This document shows, piece after piece, positions 1 to 7,201 of a stretch of 16,921 bases of DNA. The notes beneath the pieces are model-generated. The model had not been told where the DNA came from and did not search any database. It was given only the letters and a program-made list of their open reading frames with translations. This DNA is from Stephanodiscus triporus (Eukaryota; Bacillariophyta; Thalassiosirophyceae; Thalassiosirales; Thalassiosiraceae). The stretch's first letter is position 1. Every line of letters begins with the position of its first letter. The stretch is taken from contig JALLAZ010000791.1 in assembly GCA_036939755.1 (NCBI GenBank), positions 1 through 16,921 of the forward strand. Reading direction: 5' to 3'. The translations under genes and the position numbers were made by a program.

Positions 1-195
1 TACGGTACCTACCGATAGGTAGTTACAGTACAGTCGCTGGCCTGGTATGCAGATACGATAGGGTGTTCCCGGCCGGCCGGCGGTCCACCTTGCCTAGATA
101 CCAGTCGCAGCCTTGAAGATGTACCTGCCCTTGTATATTGGTAGGAGAAGTAGATACAGAGTTATCACATCTTTCGTCAGCGTGAAATCAGCAAT

Positions 196-1909
196 ATGAG
201 CATGCGGCGATATCCATCAATTGTGCCCACTTCACTGTTCGTATCGATATGTCTTGTTGTTGGTAATCGTCCTCTAAAGACATGCTGTGCATTCACAATC
301 AGAATGCGTCCTTCTCCATACTCGCCCACGCCGACCGGCCGGGCCATCATACTATTGAACATGGCAAAGGGAGGAGTGCACGGCAAGAAAACTCGTATGA
401 TGAATTCTACCAAAAAGAAGAAGACTAATAATCCCAACGTGCCCGGAAAGCACCGAAAGACCAGCAAGCGAGATCAGACATCAGAGGGGAGCAGGGCGGA
501 TAAGAAACAACCATCCACATCGACGAAACCGACTATCGTGATATTGGCCGACACAAAAAAATCCAGTCCGCCATGGCAGGTATTGGGGAAACAAGATATG
601 ATGAAGAACGTGGAAGCTGAGATCATTCGACGGGAACGGATCCGAATGGGCATCGATTCTCCATCCGCTGGCAACGCAAACAAAGAAACACAAAAGGCAG
701 ATGTATCCGGAGCTAACCGTTTAATGACAAAGGCGGATCGTTCTATGCTCAGCTGGAAGCGCTTCAACCCGTTAAATGCTCCATCAGATCTCACAATGGT
801 TGGTGCGTATGTCGAGAACCGACTTCCACCATCGCTGGGTGTCCCAGAGATTGCATTCTTAGGAAGGTCCAACGTAGGGAAGAGTAGTCTGTTGAACAGA
901 TTAGTGTCCAAGGCTGGAGGAGATACTGCGAGAGTTGGAAAAACCCCAGGCGCCACTGCATCTGTTAATTTATACGCTTTACTGGGACCGAAGCGCAAAG
1001 GAGGCAATTCCGGCCTAGGGGCGCCAGACGCAAAACCCATTCTAGGATTCGCAGACCTGCCAGGCTTCGGGTATGCAAAACTTAGCAAAGAAACGAAGGA
1101 AGGCATCGAAGAAACAGCTGAACTGTATCTTGGGAAGCGTCGAGAGCTAGCTCTGGGGTAAGTACCTGAATATGTTTCGTCTATCAATAGAATTCGCACA
1201 CAACACATCCAGCTGATGCGCTACCCCGCCAACTCATACGAAACAATGCACCCACCCGATATCCAGGATACTTTTGGTGGATTCCCGACGAGTACCGAAT
1301 GCTGATGACAGAGCAGTCCTAGCTGCATGTTTTGATTTGGGTTTGCCCATTATCATTGTGGCAACAAAGAGCGACAAATTGAAAGCAAATGAAGTAGAAT
1401 TGGCAATGAGCACAATACGAGACGGTCTGGGCCTACCCGATGGTCAGCCTTTGCGGATCAGTGCTGTTACAGGAGAAGGAATAAGGGACTTATGGGGTAT
1501 CATTCTAGATGCTTGTGAGATGAGGGTTGAGGAGCTTAAACTTTCAATTGAGGAAGGCAGAGACGATGGTGGAGTGATGAGAGTGACACTGAACGAAGAA
1601 AGTGAAAGTGATGACTACTATGACGACTTCGAAAGCGATGAGGATATCGACGAAGAGTACTTTGAAGATGGAGACGATTTGGTCTATGACCAGGGGTACG
1701 ATTGGGTGCAGAGTAGAGGACTTTCTGATGTTGAAGAGGTCATGGGGGACGTTCTTGATGACTTCTATGACAGGGATGAGTATGTTGAGGACGTTGCCGT
1801 GGAAGACGAAAAATGGGGGGAAAAGAGGCAGCAGGTTGATAAAGAATCCTTCAACCTCAAAAATCTGAAGAGGAGATTTGCGGAGATGGAGAGGCGGGGC
1901 GAGATTTAA
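196..1909 (+). CDS. engB: EngB/YihA-type ribosome-biogenesis GTPase, probably plastid-targeted (2 exons)
   Basis: Exons are 196-1157 and 1267-1909, joined across a GT-AG intron. The split glycine codon is restored, giving 534 residues. The G motifs are in order: GRSNVGKSS (223-231), GKTPGAT (248-254), DLPGFGYAKL (287-296), TKSD (354-357) and SAVTGEGI (386-393). The G3 form with GFGYAK is diagnostic of EngB/YsxC/YihA, which helps assemble the large ribosomal subunit in bacteria and organelles. The N-terminus has a hydrophobic stretch (about 8-23) followed by Cys-Cys-Ala|Phe (30-33), resembling a diatom signal-plus-transit presequence, so a plastid role is inferred. Bacterial family members are about 200 residues. 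This protein adds a Lys-rich linker (about 57-185) and an Asp/Glu/Tyr-rich tail (about 431-513) not typical of EngB. The ATG at 196 is chosen because it precedes the presequence. The gene is convergent with the p24 gene. Family call is very sure; targeting is moderately sure. Confidence 0.93.
1158..1266 (+). other. Spliceosomal intron of the engB gene
   Basis: This 109-nt intron has donor GTAAGT at 1158-1163 and acceptor CAG ending at 1266. Without splicing, exon 1 meets TAA at 1159-1161. With splicing, GG at 1156-1157 joins G at 1267 to make a glycine codon. The protein then reads into I-L-L-V-D-S-R, the strand and loop expected after G3 in EngB proteins. The intron falls inside the conserved GTPase domain. 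Confidence 0.92.
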
Positions 1910-2158
1910 GGATGTTCAGTCATACTGGTGTTGGCTCTCAATCATCACAGCGGGCACTCTGTAGGATACTAACTACAACAGTCAAGTTTATTGAGGCAGA
2001 ACTACTTGAAAAAGTACTAGAGATCGTATTGATTGCACCATCCTTTATCCTTTGTAAAAAGTCAACTATTCGTTCCAACTTCAACAAAAAAACTCCCTCC
2101 TGCCCCTCTAATCCCCCTATCCCCCTATCCCCCTATCTATCTAATTATCTTGCTGAAG
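1910..2158. other. Convergent 3' intergenic region
   Basis: This segment holds the 3' ends of the engB (+) and p24 (-) genes. It contains three perfect copies of the 8-mer CCCCCTAT at 2113-2136 inside a pyrimidine-rich tract. No gene is seen. Small open frames here (1912-2181 and 2033-2242) have no recognisable content and run into the p24 gene antisense. Confidence 0.7.
2113..2136 (+). repeat. Short tandem repeat (CCCCCTAT)x3
   Basis: Three exact 8-bp units lie end to end at 2113-2120, 2121-2128 and 2129-2136. They are followed by a degenerate CTATCTAATTATC stretch. This is an ordinary microsatellite in the 3' intergenic space. Confidence 0.9.
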
Positions 2159-2938
2159 TTAAAAGATGTGATGCTTCCTAAAGAACTGAATCATGTGATT
2201 CGCCTGAGTAAAGCCCGTAATCAACAACACGCTGAGTTGTAAAATCGGCCACCACTGACTTGCCTTATTCATGGCAATACTCTGTTCGTGAAATTCCACC
2301 TCCAACTCCTTCGCGTAATCGGCCTGTCGTAAGATCATATCCGTCCTCGAAATGAGACCGGACAGAGTCTTTTCCATTTGGGAAAAGTGTACCTTAGCAT
2401 TGCGTTGGGATTGAGAGTCGAGCTGCTCGCCCGGCGCTGCCTCAGAAGTCGCTTCCTTAGGTGGACCCACCGACTCTCCCCCCGCGGGAGATTCTGTAAC
2501 CCGCAAAGAGATGGGCGTGGGATTGACGGTGGATGCCGTCAGACTCTGTACGCAGATGGACACCTGCCCGTCCTGCTTGGTGAGGTATTCGACGCTTCCC
2601 TTCTTGGCATCTAAATCCTTGCTGAACTTCCCCTGTTGTGCCTTCCGGTCGCGGTTTTGATGCTTTTTTCGCGCACCGTGGTGATTCTCCCTGTCATCGC
2701 TAGAGAACACGGTGATGGTAGTTCGGAATCGACGGAACGATCGCGGATCGACGGGGGTGCCGTCCTTGTCAAGGTCGGTGGGCATCACCAGGTCAGGAGC
2801 CTCGTATTGAATGTTTAGGATGATGTCGGCCGGTGCATCGACGTACATACATTTGGGTTGGGAATTCGTGATGAGGATCATGGGATCCGCTGCGGAAAGG
2901 GCAGCGAGTGCCATGAATAGCCAGACTTTTGTCGCCAT
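2159..2938 (-). CDS. p24/emp24/gp25L (TMED) family cargo receptor
   Basis: This single-exon gene encodes 259 residues from ATG at 2938 to TAA at 2161-2159. Residues 1-17 form a signal peptide (KVWLFMALAALSA). A GOLD-type domain follows, with the conserved cysteine pair at C30 (QPKCMYVDAPADI) and C129 (GQVSICVQS). Next come a Pro/Ser/Glu-rich linker (about 148-180), a heptad-like juxtamembrane coiled coil (about 182-225), one membrane span (about 229-247) and a short cytosolic tail, QFFRKHHIF. p24 proteins cycle between ER and Golgi in COPI and COPII vesicles. The tail Phe-Phe pair is the family's coat-binding signal. The protein is longer than the usual 200-235 residues because of a charged insert (about 80-112) and the linker. 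The final tail residues are discussed in the findings. The family is sure; the subfamily (alpha, beta, gamma or delta) cannot be assigned. Confidence 0.88.
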   Translation of the reverse strand: MATKVWLFMALAALSAADPMILITNSQPKCMYVDAPADIILNIQYEAPDLVMPTDLDKDGTPVDPRSFRRFRTTITVFSSDDRENHHGARKKHQNRDRKAQQGKFSKDLDAKKGSVEYLTKQDGQVSICVQSLTASTVNPTPISLRVTESPAGGESVGPPKEATSEAAPGEQLDSQSQRNAKVHFSQMEKTLSGLISRTDMILRQADYAKELEVEFHEQSIAMNKASQWWPILQLSVLLITGFTQANHMIQFFRKHHIF

Positions 2939-3187
2939 GGTTCAGCCGTTGATTTTTCTTGGTGTGGTGCGCGCGGTGGTTAGTGGTTAGGCTATGGTAC
3001 CTACCTACCTAGGTAGATATCTAGTACTCCTAAGCCCCCCGGTACATATTTTCAGCAGAAGTTCCGAGAATAAGACCAATCGTGAAGCGTGACCGGTGTG
3101 ACTACGATTCTTTTCTGCGGAGTCCCTGGACATATGACAGCATTTTGTGAGAAAGACTGTGAACTTAGCGAAAAAAAAAACACACAA
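2939..3187 (-). promoter_or_regulatory. Upstream region of the p24 gene with a CTACCTAGGTAG palindrome
   Basis: This is the 5' flank of the minus-strand p24 gene. The perfect palindrome CTACCTAGGTAG sits about 65-75 bp upstream of the ATG, within the TACCTACC-rich stretch 2996-3017. An A10 tract lies at about 3170-3180. No TATA box is obvious. A promoter role is inferred from position only. Confidence 0.3.
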
Positions 3188-3229
3188 GTCGAAGTGTAAC
3201 CGCCCACTCTATCCCCAAAAAGCAAGGCC

Positions 3230-3785
3230 TTGAATGAACAAGCTGCTTATCGCCACCGCTGCCGCCGCTGCCATATTTCCATCATGGTCATAGTCGTCGT
3301 CACCGTCGTCGTCTTGCGACGGCGACATCCCATCTATTCCACTGCCGCTTTTCATGGTAGTTGATTGTTGCCTGTTGTTTTGTCCCCCTGTCATTGTCGC
3401 CGACCCCATCCTTTGCCGCCGCTGTTGCCGGTCATCTTTTTAATATTTGTCGTCGCTGCTACCGTCGTCGTCACCGTCCCTTCTCCTCTTCCATGTACTA
3501 TTTGATTGTTGTGTTGCCGCCATCGTCGTAGTCATAGTATACATTGTCGCCAATGCCGCCGCCGTGCTGTCATTGCTACTACCTTCATTGTCGTCATCGG
3601 CGTCATCGTCATCGCCATTGCCGTCCTCATTGCCGTCACTATCCCTTCTCCTCTTCTGTTTACCATTTGATTGTTGTGTTGCCGCCGTCGTCGTTGTCTT
3701 CATGGTCGTCGTGGTCGTCGTTGTCACCATTATCACCGTCACCGTCAACGCAGCCACCGCCGTAGCCACTACCATCGGGTATTGA
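3230..3785. repeat. Trinucleotide-rich minisatellite with a 165-bp period
   Basis: The stretch is built from GTC, GCC and GTT triplets. The word TTGATTGTTG recurs at 3361, 3502, 3667 and 3841, with spacings of 141, 165 and 174, all multiples of three. The two central units (from about 3471 and 3636) also share CCCTTCTCCTCTTC and TGTTGCCGCC at exactly 165 bp. The minus strand is open as Asp/Thr/Gln-rich sequence in one frame from about 3775 to 3209, except for a TAA at 3442-3440. Both strands give long open frames because triplet repeats lack stops, so no gene is called. A coding origin for a decayed low-complexity protein is possible. Confidence 0.75.
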
Positions 3786-4084
3786 TCCCGTTAACAGAAA
3801 TAGGATACATAAAATCATCTTACCATTCTTGCAGGACTAGTTGATTGTTGTGAATGAGTTTGCTGTGCATGAGACAAAGCGTGGGCCATGGCAGTTGCCC
3901 CATGTTATGGCAGTGAAAAAACCTTCAAATCGCCCTGGTGGATTGCTATGTATATCTCCCCCCCATGGATGAATTGGATCAAACCGATCGGGTGTGGGGT
4001 CGCCCACTATTTAGGCAACAAGCACCTGCCCTCGGAACGGGCGTCTTCTGTGTGTGGGCGGCTCTCTATGCCGGCGACATTGGT

Positions 4085-4460
4085 GCCCCATGTTGTGGCA
4101 GCAAAAACCTCGATGCGCACATGCCTGTTGAAAACTCCCTCCCTGGGAAGAAACCGCCAGAGGACGACGTTCGTTGAAATGTCACCGCAAACCCTTGTCA
4201 TGGGTTGTAGATATATTTTGCCGCCTCAGATTTGAAAATTGGCCAATAATTTATGAGGGGGCGGGCATTTCAGTGATGGCGCTGTGGTGTTGTAGTTTTT
4301 CGACGCGCACGTGCCCGTTGAAAAACCCCTCCCTGTGAAGAAAACGCCAGACGACACTCATCAAAATGTCACCGCACACCCTCGGCATGGGTTGTAGATA
4401 GATTTTGCCGCTTCAGATTCGACAATCTGCCAATAATTGATGAAGGGGGGGGGCATTTTA
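4085..4460. repeat. Two-copy tandem repeat, period about 188 bp
   Basis: Segment 4111-4270 is repeated at 4301-4458 with roughly 80% identity by eye. Shared blocks include GCGCAC, AATGTCACCGCA, CATGGGTTGTAGATA, CCAATAATT and the G-rich end before GGCATTT. Offsets between matching words are 187-190 bp. A shorter echo, GCCCCATGTT at 3897 and again at 4085, is spaced exactly 188 bp. This suggests a third copy to the left whose remainder is no longer recognisable. Open frames across it (3888-4235 and 3938-4177, +) match nothing known and are not called as genes. Confidence 0.7.
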
Positions 4461-4793
4461 GTAGCAGCATTAATTGTTAGTCCATCATTCTCTGCGTTCC
4501 ACATCCCGCTGAGTCTAGAGAAATTTTCATGTGTATGTTTGATTTTGAGCCAGGTTCACTTTTGCTAAATAGCTAAATTTTAAGAAAGGAGGTGTCAGCC
4601 TTAAGTACTTTAATTCCAAAGAGCACCCAGGATCAATTCATAAAATAACTTCATGCATTAAGGTTATATACTCAGATTACATTTGATTACAATTTCGGTT
4701 GGCATGTAAGTACTAGATAATGTAAATACATATCCCTAGCAAGGACTTCAGCGGGGATGCCCGCAAATTTTTGCACGTGGATTTTTGGGGAGG
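4461..4793. other. AT-rich intergenic stretch, nothing recognised
   Basis: This gap lies between the 188-bp repeats and the inverted-repeat element. It contains no conserved coding frame, tRNA-like box or tandem repeat that I can see. The minus-strand frame 4687-4869 runs into the left inverted repeat and is probably chance. Confidence 0.5.
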
Positions 4794-4894
4794 AAATAGG
4801 TAAAATGTACAAGCATTTGCGTTGTGGCCAGCAGATTACTAGGTGGTCATTTTTTCCGGCCAGAAACACACACCAATTTTTGGCCTGGTAGAAT
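4794..4894 (+). repeat. Left terminal inverted repeat
   Basis: This arm begins AAATAGGTAAAATGTACAA and ends GGCCTGGTAGAAT. It matches the reverse complement of 6377-6477 at 93 of 101 positions without gaps. It contains the internal words GGCCAGCAGATTACTAGGTGG split by a T-rich spacer from GGCCAGAAACACACAC. Confidence 0.85.
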
Positions 4895-4982
4895 TAATTT
4901 AGCTGTTAAAATATACATGTGAGTCATAATCCGCTGGTGTACTGTACAAGTTAGATTTGTGTGGCCATTCTGTTGATGTGAA

Positions 4983-5922
4983 GTGACAGAAAAGTTTTTT
5001 GGCGATTGCTCAACCCTTTCACTTGCACTGCACCACCATCCAACCACCATTAAACATGCAACCACAACAACCACCGCAAAGAAGGCGGCGGGACTCAAAA
5101 AATGGATCAAGGAGAAGAAGACGACGATGCAGGGAGAGATGGCATACATGCCTAACGACGCAATCTTCGAGCGTGCGATGCACCACATCGAGGCACTCGA
5201 GGCGAGATTATGTCGCATTGAGGCCCAGGCGTCAAGGCTGGTGCGGAACGACCTCAACGTATCCTCCTGCATGTTGGAATTCAGGTTCGGGTGTGGTGCC
5301 CTTGCCCACATCAACGACGAGGTCGATGGCACGGGGGGGGGGGGCAACGACAACGACTACAGTGCATTGTCTAACCCCTGATCGAGTAGCATCGGGATGG
5401 CGTTCTGACTGATTGGTTGGGCCGCCGACCGTGCCTTGGCATCGTGCTTGACCAGTCGCGAAGACAAGCACGGGGGTTGGTCAGCACAATTCCTCGAGCC
5501 GATTCGCGATCACCTTTGTGTGGTCCGGGCCGCTAAGGTGGCGCTGTTGAAGAGGAACATATGACGAGGTTTCCATGTGCGTGCTGAGGGAGGTCGGTCA
5601 TTTCAGGCGCAAGTACGCCGTGGCAATGTACACCACGATGTTGGAATTTGTCAGGGCACAGAAGGAGCATTACGATGCCATGAGCAACATTTGGGCCTCA
5701 TTGCTCCCGGAGGTTGAGTGCATCGACGCATCCATGTTTAGCGGGAGTTCCTTCGCCCGGGAGGCCGTGGCCCTGAGGGGAGGGTAAAGCCGGTGCCGGT
5801 TCGTCGGGGGATGAGATCGAGTTTGAGAACATGCCAATGCCAACATATCTGCCGCAACCAGAACCTGTGAATGACGTGTACAACAGGGATGTCATTGTTG
5901 AACGGGGCAATACGTTATCGTG
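4983..5922 (+). pseudogene. Frame-broken coding relic inside the inverted-repeat element, family unknown
   Basis: Protein-like sequence continues in one direction but changes frame. The first piece is open at 4983-5381 (starting at GTG) and includes an amphipathic helix around residues 62-85 (HHIEALEARLCRIEAQ). A second piece in another frame, about 5408-5557, contains WAADRALASCL. A third at 5575-5787 contains HFRRKYAVAMYTTMLEF and NIWASLLPEVE. A last piece near 5786-5922 ends at TGA and contains MPTYLPQPEPVNDVYN. A run of 12 G at 5333-5344 sits in the first piece. Candidate poly(A) signal AATAAA lies at 5976-5981, about 55 bp past the last stop. I do not recognise the family. It could be a transposon-encoded accessory protein or a captured host gene fragment. 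Confidence 0.5.
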
Positions 5923-6376
5923 ATGTATTGCCCAAAGAATGAAGGAATGAGACTCAGTCGTTATAATGGTCGTGAAATAAAGTTTTATGAGATATTTTAG
6001 CTCGTTGAGCGAATTATTAAATAACGAAATGTGTTGCTTACACTTCTTGAGATCGCTGCTTTACTTTTGAATATTATCATCAATATTAAATCACGTATCA
6101 GAGCAATTGGAGGCAGCCTCCGTAAATTTTCGGATAAAAAATATAACTGGACGAAATGATATGTGTGATAATACACCAGGCTAAATGATATGGGTGTAAT
6201 ATTTTGAAAGGTATAAACTCTCAAGTTAGATATTTTGACTTGTTAAAACAATGTGTGTGTACCCAGGATCAAATTTTAGCGATAGGCATGGTATTACGCC
6301 TTCACTTGATGACAGGCATGTACAGGACGACAGGGCATCCGAAAGTGAAATTTTGACCTGGCCAAACGTACCTGAT

Positions 6377-6477
6377 ATTCTACCAGGCCAAAAATCAGTG
6401 TGTGTTTTTGGCCAGAAAAAAAAACCACCTAGTAATCTGCTGGCCACAACTCAAATGTTTGTACATTTTACCTATTT
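6377..6477 (-). repeat. Right terminal inverted repeat
   Basis: This arm is the inverted partner of 4794-4894, ending CCTATTT at 6471-6477. An A9 tract at 6416-6424 replaces the TCATTTTTT-type tract of the left arm. That and a few transitions are the only differences. Confidence 0.85.
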
Positions 6478-7153
6478 TCCCTTTTTTTAAATCATGACTA
6501 TCTTCTATATATATATATCTAGTTTAGGAAGCTACGTACTTACGAGGTAGGTATCTTCAGCAGTGAGGAATGAATAGAGGTCGAAGCTAGGGGCGGTCGT
6601 AGGTAAGCTAAACGTACGGGTTGCTGAACATAATAACGAGCTGTATGCTTTTGAGATGCTAAGTCCAAGGAGTTGCGTTGTGTGGATGCTTGGTGTGGGT
6701 GCAGTGTACGAGTTGCCAAAAAAACCGTCGATTTGGGGACATAGATTCTCTCCAGTTGATGTCTGCAGAGGTGAGTATTCCGAGTGGGCATGGGGGGGTT
6801 GAGGCTCGAGAGTACATTAAATTTGCGTTTGGACGATGGTATTTTGTGTTAGGATGTGTTGTTCGCCATGGTTTCTGTGGTGGATGATTGGAGGTAGTAA
6901 GAAAGGCTTGTAACATGGGTCCGAAGCGGCCGTGTGGATCGATGGTGAAGGGGATGAGAACCATGTTTTTTTGTAGATTTCTCCGATGACAGTGTCTCCA
7001 TGAATAAATGGGGATGTGTTGGTAGGTTGTTTGTGCATACGTCCAAGTTTGATATTGTACTACTTTTTAAAAAGATACTATTGTGGGGAACTCTTATTGT
7101 ACACAGAGCAAATAATGAACGCAGCTAACTTAATAGCAATGTTTCCCCGTACT
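6478..7153. other. Intergenic region right of the element, no gene recognised
   Basis: It contains a short (TA)n microsatellite near 6506-6518 and a TACGTACTTACGAGGTAGGTA stretch at about 6533-6552. Overlapping open frames on both strands at 6659-6964 and 6678-6887 code for composition-biased sequence with no recognisable motif. I treat them as chance. The right end presumably includes the 3' UTR of the minus-strand gene that stops at 7202. Confidence 0.5.
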
Positions 7154-7201
7154 TATGCTCCACCGTTCATCAGTTAAAAGAAGATAATTCTCTGAGACAT
7201 C
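7154..7201 (-). repeat. In-frame partial copy of the IQ/WW/TPR coding sequence just past its stop
   Basis: Immediately after the TGA at 7204-7202 the same frame reads DVSENYLLLTDERWS. This repeats VSENYLLFTDERYLG, which lies inside the protein (residues about 1339-1353, near 7516-7570). The nucleotide match includes AGAAGATAATTCTCTGAGAC in both, 372 bp apart, a multiple of three. The copy lacks the eight bases AAGGTATC present in the original. The frame then closes at a TAA within about 25 codons of the TGA. Confidence 0.75.

Larger units (their letters stand above)
4794..6477. mobile_element. Terminal-inverted-repeat element, probably a non-autonomous DNA transposon
   Basis: The segment 4794-4894 is an inverted copy of 6377-6477. 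The two align without gaps over 101 bp with 8 mismatches by eye, sharing blocks such as TGGCCAGCAGATTACTAGGT and TTTTTGGCCTGGTAGAAT. The arms are AT-rich. The interior from about 4990 to 5930 is visibly richer in G+C and carries a broken coding relic. Total length is about 1.7 kb. I cannot define exact termini: homology fades outward of 4794 and 6477 into GGATTTTTGGGG and its degenerate mirror, and no target-site duplication is clear. No transposase catalytic motif is seen, so the superfamily is unassigned. The high arm identity argues for fairly recent insertion or conversion between the arms. Confidence 0.75.

Noticed and set aside
474..1208. Minus-strand 244-residue open frame
   Set aside because: It is antisense to the EngB gene, whose motifs are unmistakable. 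The frame's content simply mirrors that coding sequence.
3888..4235. Plus-strand 115-residue frame in the 188-bp repeat region
   Set aside because: It is not preserved in the next repeat copy, where stops appear. No recognisable motif.
4847..5353. Minus-strand 168-residue frame inside the element, with a hydrophobic stretch
   Set aside because: It extends into the inverted repeat, and its hydrophobic stretch is the complement of Thr/Ala-rich repeats. The plus-strand pieces look more protein-like.
4624..6273. Word ACCCAGGATCAA seen near 4624, 6261 and again at about 11056
   Set aside because: The third copy is inside a coding exon, and the flanks of the three do not align beyond the word. 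I could not connect it to the element's ends.
6659..6964. Overlapping frames on both strands between the element and the large gene
   Set aside because: They have no motif, biased composition and no plausible start context. Opposite-strand frames of equal quality suggest chance.
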